Origin: Acidobacteriaceae bacterium
GTDB taxonomy: Bacteria; Acidobacteriota; Terriglobia; Terriglobales; Acidobacteriaceae
Reading direction: 5' to 3'
Length of the DNA stretch: 32,040 bases
NCBI GenBank assembly: GCA_003154055.1
Contig: PMCH01000171.1
Location: 1-32,040, forward strand
Shown here: positions 1 through 7,774 of the stretch, in pieces
Layout of the letters: each line of letters begins with the position of its first letter
Numbering within the stretch: the first letter of the stretch is position 1
Made by a program: the position numbers and the translations under genes
The notes under the pieces: model-generated
Seen by the model: only the letters and a program-made list of their open reading frames with translations
What the model was told of the DNA's origin: nothing
The model's database searches: none

Positions 1-741
1 GTGGTCAAGGTCAAGCACAACGGCGATCCCGCCAGCGCCAAGGAAGTCGAGATCACCTACGCGACTGGGAAGACGGTGAAAACCGTCCGCGCCGCCAACT
101 GCATCCTCGCCTGCTGGCACGTGGTGATTCCGTACATCGCCCAGGAATTGCCCGACCCGCAGAAAGAAGCCCTGGCCCTCGCGCAGAAAGTTCCGCTGCT
201 CTACAACAACGTGCTTATCCGCAACTGGACCGCCTTCCAGAAGGTGGGCGCAAACTCCATCTACGCTCCCGGCATGTATCACACCTACATGAACCTCGAC
301 CTGCCGGTTTCGATCGGCGGCTATGAATGCGCGAAGAAGCCCGACGAGCCGATCGTGGTCCACATGATGAAGGCCGCATGCAAGCCCGGCCACCCCATCC
401 GCGAGCAGCACAAACTCGGACGCATTCAGCTCTACACCACAACGTTCGAGACCTACGAGCGCAACATCCGCGAACAGTTAGCGCGCACCGTAGGCCCCGG
501 CGGCTTCGATCCCGCCCGCGACATCCTGGGCATCACCGTGAACCGCTGGCCCCACGGATATGCCTACCAGTACAACTCCCTCTTCGACCAGTTCTGGCTC
601 GACGGCGGCGAGACACCGTGCCAGGTAGCCCGCAAGCCCTTCGGCCGGATCGCCATTGCCAACGCCGACGCCGATGCTTATGCCTATACCGATTGCGCGA
701 TTGATCAGGCGTACCGGGCCGTGCAAGAACTGAAGAGGTAG
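1..741 (+). CDS. Spermidine dehydrogenase-like FAD flavoprotein, C-terminal part
   Basis: This is the C-terminal 246 residues of a larger protein. The frame is open at the window edge, so the GTG at base 1 is probably an internal Val and not the true start. The tail is the FAD-binding end of flavin amine oxidases of the SpdH type: a KPFGRIAIANAD segment followed by AYAYTDCAIDQAYRAV, where the Gly/Asp-rich stretch contacts the flavin. Upstream lies the substrate domain, with many aromatic residues (NRWPHGYAYQYN). Known family role: oxidative cleavage of spermidine or a related polyamine. The substrate of this protein cannot be read from the fragment, and many acidobacterial relatives are annotated only as NAD(P)/FAD-dependent oxidoreductases. 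A palindromic repeat starts within a few bases of the stop codon. Confidence 0.75.
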   Translation: MVKVKHNGDPASAKEVEITYATGKTVKTVRAANCILACWHVVIPYIAQELPDPQKEALALAQKVPLLYNNVLIRNWTAFQKVGANSIYAPGMYHTYMNLDLPVSIGGYECAKKPDEPIVVHMMKAACKPGHPIREQHKLGRIQLYTTTFETYERNIREQLARTVGPGGFDPARDILGITVNRWPHGYAYQYNSLFDQFWLDGGETPCQVARKPFGRIAIANADADAYAYTDCAIDQAYRAVQELKR

Positions 742-744
742 CCC

Positions 745-773
745 GTGTGGGGCGGACACTCCTGTCCGCCGCG
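745..773. repeat. Palindromic REP-like element, copy A
   Basis: GTGTGG is followed by a perfect 8-bp inverted repeat, GGCGGACA (751-758) and TGTCCGCC (763-770), with a CTCC loop, then GCG. It lies 3 bases behind the stop codon of the flavoprotein gene. A nearly identical copy sits behind the GH18 gene at 6817-6844. No T-run follows directly (the T-rich stretch begins at 774), so it is not a classical terminator. Confidence 0.7.
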
Positions 774-847
774 TTTGGTTTGTTTTTTGATCTTGATCGC
801 CCGCACGACAATCGGCGAGGATGAAGCCACGAAAATCACGCTGGCGC

Positions 848-853
848 TACAAT
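848..853 (+). promoter_or_regulatory. Candidate -10 box (TACAAT) for the PPOX gene
   Basis: TACAAT lies 8 bases upstream of the ATG at 862, and no Shine-Dalgarno sequence is visible before that ATG. If the hexamer is a real -10 box, transcription would begin at about the start codon, giving a leaderless mRNA. No good -35 hexamer is present at 17 bp spacing, so this is tentative. Confidence 0.3.
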
Positions 854-861
854 AATCCGCT

Positions 862-1410
862 ATGCCGAAACGTCCCTCGCCGCGCCCCGCCGCCCGCCGA
901 TCCGCTTCGCCGAAAACAGCGAACCCGCAATCCCATCCTAAGGCCGATCGCCCCTTCGCCCCCGGATACGGCATCGTCGGCGCCGAAGATGGCAAAGGCC
1001 TGATCCCCTGGCAGTGGGTCATCAAGCAAATGAATGCCTGCCGCACCTTCTGGCTGGCGACGATTCACGCCAGCGATGCGCGTCCGCACGTCATGCCCGT
1101 TTGGGGAGTCTGGGTGGATGACGCGTTCTGCTTCTCAACGGGGCGCAAATCCCGCAAAGGCCAAAACCTCGCAACGAATTCTGCCTGCACCATCACCAAC
1201 GACAACGGGGAAGAAGCGGTAATCGTCGAAGGCTCCGCCGAGGAAGCAAAAGATGCCACCGCCCTTGACCGCATCGCCGCCGCTTATAAGAAGAAATACA
1301 GAATGGACCCACGCAGCATGGGCGAGCCCATCTTCATCGTGCGTCCGCGCACGGTGTTCGGATTTATTGAGAAGAGCTTTCCGCAGTCGGCGACGCGCTG
1401 GAAACTCTGA
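862..1410 (+). CDS. Pyridoxamine 5'-phosphate oxidase-family (PPOX fold) protein
   Basis: 182 residues. The first 35 residues are Pro/Arg/Lys-rich, low in complexity and probably disordered. The split-barrel flavin-binding fold follows: CRTFWLATIHASDARPHVMPVWGVWVDDAFCFSTG (about 60-95) is the typical N-terminal PPOX strand set, then RKSRKGQNLATN, and an acidic strand EEAVIVEGSAEE. Members bind FMN or F420, or haem-related ligands, and reduce or oxidise small substrates; the cofactor cannot be told from this sequence. The protein is single-domain and cytoplasmic with no signal peptide. The start codon lacks a Shine-Dalgarno sequence, and a TACAAT hexamer 8 bases upstream suggests a leaderless message. 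Alternative starts inside the basic N-terminus cannot be excluded. Confidence 0.8.
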   Translation: MPKRPSPRPAARRSASPKTANPQSHPKADRPFAPGYGIVGAEDGKGLIPWQWVIKQMNACRTFWLATIHASDARPHVMPVWGVWVDDAFCFSTGRKSRKGQNLATNSACTITNDNGEEAVIVEGSAEEAKDATALDRIAAAYKKKYRMDPRSMGEPIFIVRPRTVFGFIEKSFPQSATRWKL

Positions 1411-1498
1411 GACCGTACTACCGCACAACCCTGATTCTGATGAATCTTCCCACCAGAAGATTTGAAGACAAGGATCAAACCGCCGTGGAGGCTAGAAC

Positions 1499-1906
1499 AT
1501 GCAAGACCTGACAATCTCACTCGATAACCGCCCCGGCGCCCTCGCCGACATGGGGGATGCCCTCGGCCGCGCCGGAGTGAGCATTGAGGGCGGCGGCGCG
1601 TGGGTTGTCGATGGTAAGGGAGCAGCGCATTTTCTCTTTGAAGATGGCGAGGCTGCTCGCCGGGCGCTCGAAGCGGGAGGCATCCGGGTACTGGCAGTGC
1701 GCGACGTGCTCGTCCAGCGTCTGAATCAGGGGCAGCCCGGTCAACTGGGAAAAATCACGCGCCGGATGGCCGAGGCAGGCGTCAACATCGAGGTTCCCTA
1801 CAGCGACCACGATCACCAGCTAATCCTGGTAGTCGACGACATCGCGAAGGGTCGAGCGGTTTCCGAAGCGTGGACCCGTGAAAACGCGGCCCCGGATCGT
1901 AAATAG
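1499..1906 (+). CDS. Double ACT-domain protein
   Basis: 135 residues with two tandem ACT-type modules. The first begins at residue 3 (LTISLDNRPGALADMGDAL, the strand-helix with the ligand-turn Gly of ACT domains) and ends near residue 65. The second starts near 75 (QPGQLGKITRRMAEAGVNIE). ACT domains bind amino acids or other small effectors; a free-standing pair suggests an allosteric sensor, not an enzyme. The start is supported by GTGGAGG at 1485-1491, seven bases before the ATG. No catalytic domain is attached. The neighbours are not an amino-acid biosynthesis operon, so the ligand is unknown. Confidence 0.8.
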   Translation: MQDLTISLDNRPGALADMGDALGRAGVSIEGGGAWVVDGKGAAHFLFEDGEAARRALEAGGIRVLAVRDVLVQRLNQGQPGQLGKITRRMAEAGVNIEVPYSDHDHQLILVVDDIAKGRAVSEAWTRENAAPDRK

Positions 1907-1953
1907 TCAGATATTTCGTCGCAAAAAAAGTCCCACCAACAGGAGAGCGCTCC

Positions 1954-2433
1954 GTGAAACATCACACCTACGAAGTACACGTCGATTGGACCGGCAACGA
2001 TGGCCAGGGCACGAAGACATACAAGGGTTATCGCCGCGATCACACCATCACGTCGCAGGGCAAGCCGCAGATTCCGGGCTCCAGCGACCCGAGTTTTCGT
2101 GGCGATCCATCCCGCTACAATCCGGAAGAGCTTCTGGTCGCCAGCCTTTCCGCCTGCCACATGCTGTGGTATCTGCACCTGTGCTCCGTGAACAAAGTGA
2201 CAGTTGTTGAGTACGAAGACGCGGCCTCGGGAGTGATGGAAGAAGCCGACGATGGTTCGGGAAGGTTCGACCGAGTGTTGCTGAAACCGAAAGTTAAGAT
2301 CTCCGCCGGAGACGACCAAGCCAAAGCGCTAGCACTCCACAGCGAAGCCCATCATTTGTGCTTCATCGCCAGGTCGGTGAATTTTTCAGTCGAGATCGAG
2401 CCGGAGATCGTGGAACCGCCTGTTCCTCAATAA
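1954..2433 (+). CDS. OsmC-family peroxiredoxin-like protein
   Basis: 159 residues, with a GTG start supported by AGGAG at 1941-1945. OsmC/Ohr proteins detoxify organic hydroperoxides with two conserved cysteines. The matching residues here are Cys68 (LVASLSACHMLW) and Cys136 (EAHHLCFIARSVNF), and the Arg-rich early strand (KTYKGYRRDHTI) is also of the family type. The sequence resembles the OsmC/YhfA-like branch more than Ohr, so the natural substrate is uncertain. An extra Cys77 is not a family requirement. The protein is cytoplasmic. The gene ends convergently with the SDR gene at 2496, with about 60 bases between them. Confidence 0.87.
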   Translation: MKHHTYEVHVDWTGNDGQGTKTYKGYRRDHTITSQGKPQIPGSSDPSFRGDPSRYNPEELLVASLSACHMLWYLHLCSVNKVTVVEYEDAASGVMEEADDGSGRFDRVLLKPKVKISAGDDQAKALALHSEAHHLCFIARSVNFSVEIEPEIVEPPVPQ

Positions 2434-2495
2434 TCCGTGGCGGGCCGTCGCATGAAATTGCCCGGCCTTCGCAGTGAGAGCGCTCAGAGGTCCGG

Positions 2496-3947
2496 CTACA
2501 TCTTGGCGGCCGCGGCAATTTGCCGAAGCATGCCAGCAAAAATCCACCGATGCACCGGATAGAGGAAGTACCAGTAGAGAAGCCCGGCCAGGCCCGAGGG
2601 ATCGAAAATGGCAGTTTGATGAATCGTGGATCCGGCAGACTCGGGCTCAACCTCGAATTGGAGCCAGGCGCGGCCCGGGACTTTCATCTCTGCAGCCAGC
2701 CTCAAGAAATGGTCAGGCTCGAACGCTTCCACCCGCCAGAAATCCAACGTGTCCCCTACCGCGAGATTTTCCGGATCGCGCCGGCCCCGGCGCATGCCCA
2801 CACCACCCGCCAGCAGATCGAGTGATCCTCGCACCCACCACAGAAGATTTGCGAAATACCAGCCGTTTTTGCCGCCAATGCGGCGGATGGGAACAAATGC
2901 GGCGGCCGGTGCCACCGCGACTCTAACCGTACGAGAGTCCACCAGCCTGGTCCCATATCGCGCGCCACCCCAGGAGGCGGGCTTCCCGCTCGCGGACAAC
3001 GCGTCGGACCAGCGCGTCTCGGCAAATTCGCGGTCTTCATTCTGGAGAGCCCGGGCGATGGATTCTTTCAATCCCCTCGGCTGAATGGCAAAGGCGGTCA
3101 ACGCCAATGGTGTCTGTACCAGGGTTGGATTGCGCAGGCTGTCGATCAACTTGCGGCCGATGCGGGCGTAAATCGGAGTAACCAGCCCCAACCACAAACT
3201 GGAAAGGCGTGGCGTCAGGACGGGGACCGAAATCATCCACCGGCGGAGGCCGCATTGCCGCGCGTACTCCTGCATGATGTCGAAGTAGCTGACCTGATCG
3301 GCCCCGCCGATCTCGAAAATTTTTCCTTCCCCGGGCGGCAGATCGAGGGCTTGCACGAGATAGGTCACCACATCCTCAACTGCGATCGGCTGCGCCTTCA
3401 CCGCCACCCAGCGCGGGCAGATCATGATCGGCAGGCGTTGCACCAGCGAGCGGATCATTTCAAACGACACGCTCCCCGAGCCGATCACGATCGACGCGCG
3501 GAACTCGATGACGGGGATGCCGGAAGTGCGCAAAATGTCCGCCACTTCATGGCGGCTCCTCAGGTGGGCTGAGAGGGTTTGCTTCTCGTCTCCCAGTCCG
3601 CCCAAATAGATAATCCGCTGCATGCCCGCCTCACGCGCCGCGTCGGCAAAATTGCGCGCGGCGCGCCGGTCATCTTCCTCGAACTCTCCCGACGAACCGA
3701 GGGAATGAACCAGGTAGTAGGCGGTGTGCGTCCCGGCCATGGCTGGAGCCAGCGAACCACGGTCGAGGCAATCTGCCTTCACCACCTCAGTCGCGAGAGA
3801 GACTCGCGGTTTCAAGAAATCAGGCCGGCGGACGAGGCAGCGAACGCGGTGCCCGGTCCCCTCAAGGGCTCTGAGAAGGCGTCCTCCAATGTAGCCGGAA
3901 GCTCCCGTTAGAAGCGTTAGGTCTCGACGGTCGTCGGAAGCTTCCAT
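2496..3947 (-). CDS. SDR-family NAD(P)-binding protein with C-terminal DUF2867 domain
   Basis: 483 residues. The N-terminal Rossmann domain shows the atypical-SDR nucleotide motif GASGYIGG at about residues 15-22 (LTLLTGASGYIGGRLLRAL), then NmrA-like features (RIIYLGGLGDEKQ; VIEFRASIVIGSGS). From about residue 335 the DUF2867 domain follows, ending in a Trp/Tyr-rich segment (LLYWYFLYPVHRWIF). This two-domain layout is common in bacteria. The reaction is not established; a redox or isomerase role on a lipid-like or quinone-like substrate is possible but unproven. The ATG lies 4 bases after the stop of the YihY-family gene, so the two are probably co-transcribed. Confidence 0.85.
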   Translation of the reverse strand: MEASDDRRDLTLLTGASGYIGGRLLRALEGTGHRVRCLVRRPDFLKPRVSLATEVVKADCLDRGSLAPAMAGTHTAYYLVHSLGSSGEFEEDDRRAARNFADAAREAGMQRIIYLGGLGDEKQTLSAHLRSRHEVADILRTSGIPVIEFRASIVIGSGSVSFEMIRSLVQRLPIMICPRWVAVKAQPIAVEDVVTYLVQALDLPPGEGKIFEIGGADQVSYFDIMQEYARQCGLRRWMISVPVLTPRLSSLWLGLVTPIYARIGRKLIDSLRNPTLVQTPLALTAFAIQPRGLKESIARALQNEDREFAETRWSDALSASGKPASWGGARYGTRLVDSRTVRVAVAPAAAFVPIRRIGGKNGWYFANLLWWVRGSLDLLAGGVGMRRGRRDPENLAVGDTLDFWRVEAFEPDHFLRLAAEMKVPGRAWLQFEVEPESAGSTIHQTAIFDPSGLAGLLYWYFLYPVHRWIFAGMLRQIAAAAKM

Positions 3948-3951
3948 AGAC

Positions 3952-4827
3952 TCACAAATCCCGCAGCTTCCGCGCCGACAAATGCGCCCCCGTCAGCAGC
4001 AGCATCCCCGACAGAAACGCCCAGAACATCAGGCTGACCGAAATCGCGAACGGCCCGTACACTTCGGCAAAATTCAGCTTGGGCAGGGCATAGATGTAGG
4101 CATACTTCAGCGCCTCCGACAGCAAACCCATCAGGATCGCAGTCGGCAGCACGGCGCGCGCCGGAACTCTTCCATTCGGCAACAGCCAGTAGATCAGGAA
4201 GAAGATAGCAATGCTGGCGCCAATGGCAGACACCTTCATGGTGATAAACCCCGCCAACTGGATGTACCAGAGCCCATACCCGTGCAGCACGGTCTTCAGG
4301 AATGCAACATTGCCAGCTGTCAATCCAATCGAAAGCAGCGCCAGTGATCCGCAGGCAAATGCTAGTCCGAGCGCGATCAATTGATTCCCAAGATATGACC
4401 TGTTGTTGCGAAATCCCCATACGCGATTCAACGCGACTTCAAGCGGCAGGAAGACTCCGGTCGAAGTAATCAGCAGGATCACCAGTGAAAACACCTGCGC
4501 CCGCTGGTGCGACTCGACCATCGCGTTCAGGTTCCGGATCACGAACTCCTGACCCGCCGGCAAATAATCGCGCAGCAGGTTCCCGACGACGTCGTACATG
4601 ATCTGTGAATGGAAGACGCGCCGGATGAGCGTCATCAGCAACAGCATGAATGGGAAGAACGACAAGATGGCATTCGCCGCCACCGAAAAAGCGAACGTGT
4701 GAACCTCGGTGCGCAGCAGGTAGCGCGCGGTCGAGCGCAACAATCCGTCGTTCTGCGCCTTGACCATGCCCGGCTTCTCGCGCGGGGCGACCTCGTCCGG
4801 AATCTCGATGGGAGTAATAGAAGACAC
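3952..4827 (-). CDS. YihY/virulence factor BrkB family inner-membrane protein
   Basis: 291 residues with about six hydrophobic helices: residues 45-68 (FAFSVAANAILSFFPFMLLL), 100-130, 145-170, 185-215, 220-245 and 250-280. The family hallmarks are the Ala/Ser-rich first helix with FFPF and the GAHLSARKLRD-like tail. Members were once called ribonuclease BN, but RNase activity belongs to a different protein; the function of the family is not settled. The start is GTG (GTGTCTTCT), with only a weak GGGAAA sequence upstream. It is the first gene of a two-gene minus-strand unit with the SDR-DUF2867 gene. Confidence 0.88.
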   Translation of the reverse strand: MSSITPIEIPDEVAPREKPGMVKAQNDGLLRSTARYLLRTEVHTFAFSVAANAILSFFPFMLLLMTLIRRVFHSQIMYDVVGNLLRDYLPAGQEFVIRNLNAMVESHQRAQVFSLVILLITSTGVFLPLEVALNRVWGFRNNRSYLGNQLIALGLAFACGSLALLSIGLTAGNVAFLKTVLHGYGLWYIQLAGFITMKVSAIGASIAIFFLIYWLLPNGRVPARAVLPTAILMGLLSEALKYAYIYALPKLNFAEVYGPFAISVSLMFWAFLSGMLLLTGAHLSARKLRDL

Positions 4828-5260
4828 TGTTTCCCAAATCTTATCAGATACTTACGGCTCCCTTGAACGCTGCGGTCACCGACCCCGCGCACCCCACTGA
4901 CGCTGCAAGATTCAGCCCCGGGGTCATATTCCTTTCAGCAACTTAGGCCTTGCCAACCGCGATGTTCCTGCTATTATGTCGCGCGTCAGCCGGGAGGCCG
5001 GTTGGCGAATGTGCTGTTCTCGGGTTGACGTTCTGTGCCAGGTAGTCGGATATCGCGCCATCATCCCACGGCTCCCCAGCCGTTTCGTCGCGCATAACAA
5101 CGCGGCGGAATAGCAGGGGGCCGTTTCTGTTGGTGCGGGTTCGTCCGCCAGCATTGGCGCCCACCCACTTCTGTCCGTCCTCCGAGGGGGTGTCCCATTC
5201 CGGGACAACAACAAGAGACGGAAGAAGAATTCTTTGCGATGAGGCGAAAGGAGTTTCTTT
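4828..5260 (+). other. Intergenic region holding the possible csp leader
   Basis: 433 bases lie between the divergent YihY-family and cold-shock genes. I see no convincing gene on either strand. It contains a candidate + strand promoter (4950-4977). It also contains two short hairpins: ACGGCT/AGCCGT with loop CCCC at 5068-5083, and TGTCCC/GGGACA with a 5-base loop at 5192-5208. The stretch from about 4984 to 5260 would be a leader of about 277 nt in front of the cold-shock gene. Long structured leaders are known for cspA-type genes of E. coli; here it is an inference. Confidence 0.45.
4950..4977 (+). promoter_or_regulatory. Candidate sigma-70 promoter with extended -10
   Basis: TTGCCA (4950-4955), a 16-bp spacer and TATTAT (4972-4977), preceded by TG one base upstream (extended -10 TGCTATTAT). 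It points toward the cold-shock gene and would start transcription near 4984. Confidence 0.45.
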
Positions 5261-5467
5261 GTGAGAGAGAAGGGTACTGTGAAGTGGTTCAACGGGGCGA
5301 AGGGTTACGGTTTCATCCAGCGCTCCACTGGCGAAGATGTGTTCGTCCATTTCTCCGCCATCCAGGAGAACGGTTATCGCTCTTTGAACGAGGGCGAGAC
5401 CGTTGAGTTCGATCTGCTCAAAGGCCCCAAGGGCTTCCAGGCGGCCAACGTGGTACGCGCCGCATAA
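5261..5467 (+). CDS. Cold-shock domain protein (CspA family)
   Basis: 68 residues, the full length of a bacterial cold-shock protein. The OB-fold carries both nucleic-acid motifs: RNP1 KGYGFIQR (residues 14-21) and RNP2 VFVHFSAI (about 27-34), with the early TVKWFNGAKGYGF aromatic surface. It binds single-stranded RNA/DNA and melts RNA structure. The GTG start has AAAGGAG upstream (about 5247-5253). An intrinsic terminator follows 25 bases after the stop, so the gene is monocistronic. The possible long leader makes post-transcriptional, temperature-linked control plausible, but not all Csp paralogues respond to cold. Confidence 0.96.
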   Translation: MREKGTVKWFNGAKGYGFIQRSTGEDVFVHFSAIQENGYRSLNEGETVEFDLLKGPKGFQAANVVRAA

Positions 5468-5492
5468 CACCTGCTCTAGCCACAGCTCCCGA

Positions 5493-5521
5493 CCCTCTCA
5501 GTTCCCCTGAGAGGGTTTTTT
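5493..5521 (+). terminator. Intrinsic terminator of the cold-shock gene
   Basis: Perfect 9-bp stem CCCTCTCAG (5493-5501) / CTGAGAGGG (5507-5515), loop TTCCC, then six T (5516-5521). Confidence 0.93.
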
Positions 5522-5669
5522 ACTGCATTCTCCCTGCCGGCGCGGTTCGCGGCAGGTGTACGAAAAAATCGTTTTAATTGCGCATTCGTCCCGTCCTTCC
5601 AGCACCGGATCGGTGTAAGATTTCTGAACCACCGCTGGGGATCCCAGTTCCCGAGCCAGGAGTCGCCGT

Positions 5670-6806
5670 ATGTTCGATTCATCTGCCCGCCGTGTTCCCG
5701 CCCTTCTATTGCTCCTCATCGTGGTACTCATGCTGGCGCCTTCCGCTCTTGCAGACGGCCCCAAACGACTGCTGGGCTACTATCCGTTCTGGGTGAAATT
5801 CAGCAATCCGGCCTACAGCGCCTCGACCATTCCCTATCAGAAGCTCACCCATATCGCGCACGCTTTTCTCCTGCTCGACAAGAAACAGATCGGCAACATC
5901 GTCATACCCGACGACCTGATCGAGCCCCAGCTGATTTCGAACGCGCACGCTGCCGGAGTGAAGGTCATGATCTCGATCGGTGGCGGCGACCCGGCCCAGG
6001 CCCGCGCCTTCAAGAAGATCGCTCGCGATCCCGCCACTCGCGCCGCGTTCGTCCTGAATGTTTACAACTTCGTGGTTGCAAATGGATATGACGGCGTCGA
6101 CATCGACTGGGAGATTCCCGTCCATCCCTACGACACGAACAACTGCATCATGCTCATGCAGGATTTGCGCAACCAGTTCCCAGCGCCTTATCTGCTCTCC
6201 ATGGCGATCCCGTCCGATCCCAGATCGTGGGGAAGCGGTTTCGATGTGCCCGCGCTCGCGCCCCAGCTCGATTTCATCAACGTGATGACCTACGACTTCT
6301 ACGGCCCGTGGAGCGACCACGCCGGCCACAACTCGCCGCTCGTCCAGAATCCGTCCGATCCCGACCAGGTCGGCAGTCTTGAAACTTCCATGGACCTGTT
6401 CGCAAACATCTACGGCGTTCCCGCCGACAAGCTGAACATCGGCACCGCGTTCTACGGATACGAGTTCGACACCGCCCAGAACCTCTGGGACGCATGCACT
6501 GACTGCGGCAACACGACCTTTACCGTGAACTACGGCACCGACATCAAGCCGCGCATCAACAAAATGGGATGGACCGCCCACCGCGATCCCGTCGCCAAAG
6601 CGCCCTATCTGCTGTACCGCGGTCCCGGCGGCCAGCCCGGCTTCATCACCTACGACGACGCGCACTCCACCGCCGTGAAAGTGAATTACGTGCTCGGCAA
6701 GCATTTCGGCGGAGTCTTCCTGTGGAGCCTCGACGCCGACTACGATGGCCAGACTCAAGACCTGCTCGACGCCATGTACGGAGCGGTTCAAAAACATCAG
6801 AAGTGA
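5670..6806 (+). CDS. Secreted glycoside hydrolase family 18 protein (chitinase-like)
   Basis: 378 residues. A signal peptide (RR then LLLLLIVVLMLAPSALA, cleavage near residue 29) is followed directly by the GH18 barrel: LLGYYPFW (strand 1), ISIGGGD at 101-107 (the SxGG motif) and DGVDIDWE at 141-148, with Glu148 the catalytic acid of the DxxDxDxE signature. MTYDFYGPW follows near 208-216, and a late Trp in FLWSLDAD is expected to stack against the sugar. Family members hydrolyse chitin or related beta-1,4-GlcNAc polymers; chitin versus peptidoglycan-like or N-glycan substrates cannot be decided. There is no separate chitin-binding domain. AGGAG at 5658-5662 supports the ATG. A REP-like hairpin follows the stop. 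Confidence 0.92.
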   Translation: MFDSSARRVPALLLLLIVVLMLAPSALADGPKRLLGYYPFWVKFSNPAYSASTIPYQKLTHIAHAFLLLDKKQIGNIVIPDDLIEPQLISNAHAAGVKVMISIGGGDPAQARAFKKIARDPATRAAFVLNVYNFVVANGYDGVDIDWEIPVHPYDTNNCIMLMQDLRNQFPAPYLLSMAIPSDPRSWGSGFDVPALAPQLDFINVMTYDFYGPWSDHAGHNSPLVQNPSDPDQVGSLETSMDLFANIYGVPADKLNIGTAFYGYEFDTAQNLWDACTDCGNTTFTVNYGTDIKPRINKMGWTAHRDPVAKAPYLLYRGPGGQPGFITYDDAHSTAVKVNYVLGKHFGGVFLWSLDADYDGQTQDLLDAMYGAVQKHQK

Positions 6807-6816
6807 TCCGTTCCGT

Positions 6817-6844
6817 GTGTGGGGCGGACACTCTCGTCCGCCGC
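6817..6844. repeat. Palindromic REP-like element, copy B
   Basis: GTGTGG, then GGCGGAC (6823-6829) / GTCCGCC (6836-6842) with loop ACTCTC. It matches copy A (745-773) over almost its whole length, differing at two loop bases, and is again placed about 10 bases behind a stop codon on the same strand. Confidence 0.7.
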
Positions 6845-7001
6845 CGTTGACCTTGACTTTTCGGCCATGGCGCTCGCCACCTGGAGCCATTTACGGTCGT
6901 GGCTCAGATTGTCAACCTGCTCCACTACCCCACTACCCCCCGCCCTTTTCCAGACCAAAAATATCAGGTAAGATCGCAACCGTCTGAATCAGGAGCATGC
7001 A

Positions 7002-7706
7002 ATGAAGACCCATCCCAAGTTGATTTGCTGTCTTCTTCCGCTCATATTCTTAATCGGTTGCAAGAAGAGCAGCAGTACGCAAGAGACCTCCACAGCCAAC
7101 CCCGCTGCGAGCACGAGCGCCGGCTCCGCAACTGCGGCGCCCACTCCAGGCGCTCCTGCCGCTGCAACTGGTAGTGCGGACGCTGGCGCATCCGCTGAAA
7201 CAACCGCCAAGATGGCCGCCGCCGACTGGGCATTGAAACAGGATGAGATCAAGAAAGATCCCAACGGCCAGTGGGCGATTCAGGCCGCCGCGTCCTCAAC
7301 CTACAATGACGCCCATGGCACAGACAGTTGGTCGGCCAATCAGGCAACCGGGGCTCCCAATGTTGAGAACTACGGAGATAACGGAGCCGCCTGGACATCG
7401 AAAACTCAGGATGGTGGTATTGAGTGGCTGGATTTGAAATATCCCAGACCGGTGTACGCTACTCAGGTGCGGGTGCGCGAGTCCTGCGGCTCGGGGGCGG
7501 TGATCAAGATTGAAGTTTACGATGAGCAGGGCGGAGCCCACGCCGTTTGGCAAGGCAACGATCCGACGACGGAATTGAACTATCTCATGGTGAAATTTCC
7601 CAAGACCACATTCAAGACCGACCGCGTCAAGGTGACGCTCGCGACGAATGTCGTCTCTGGGTGGAATGAGATTGATGCGGTTCAACTCGTGGGCACCGAT
7701 CAATAG
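7002..7706 (+). CDS. Lipoprotein with discoidin/galactose-binding-like C-terminal domain
   Basis: 234 residues. The N-terminus KLICCLLPLIFLIGC ends in a lipobox (LIGC, Cys20), predicting lipid anchoring. Residues 21-70 form an Ala/Thr/Ser-rich linker, probably disordered. From about residue 90 a beta-rich domain follows (ASSTYNDAHGTDSWSANQ, ATGAPNVENYGDNGAAW, WLDLKYPRPVYATQVRV, IDAVQLVG). This pattern resembles F5/8-type-C or galactose-binding-like folds, where a ligand site is formed by loops of a jelly roll. The ligand is unknown. AGGAG (6991-6995) six bases before the ATG fixes the start. The gene is convergent with the glycosylase gene. Confidence 0.75.
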   Translation: MKTHPKLICCLLPLIFLIGCKKSSSTQETSTANPAASTSAGSATAAPTPGAPAAATGSADAGASAETTAKMAAADWALKQDEIKKDPNGQWAIQAAASSTYNDAHGTDSWSANQATGAPNVENYGDNGAAWTSKTQDGGIEWLDLKYPRPVYATQVRVRESCGSGAVIKIEVYDEQGGAHAVWQGNDPTTELNYLMVKFPKTTFKTDRVKVTLATNVVSGWNEIDAVQLVGTDQ

Positions 7707-7774
7707 TCACTGGGTAGAACTGGTTTAGGCTCCGGACGAAAGCGTACCGAGTGCGTGGACATCGCCCGCCGCCC

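Noticed and set aside
4943..5470. 175-codon minus-strand open frame across the csp gene and its leader
   Set aside because: Its N-terminal part is the reverse of the cold-shock protein gene; the part in the intergenic region shows no motif I recognise.
5706..6890. 394-codon open frame antisense to the GH18 gene
   Set aside because: Composition is dominated by Val, Gly, Asp and His as in reverse-frame translations; the opposite strand carries a full GH18 domain with Shine-Dalgarno.
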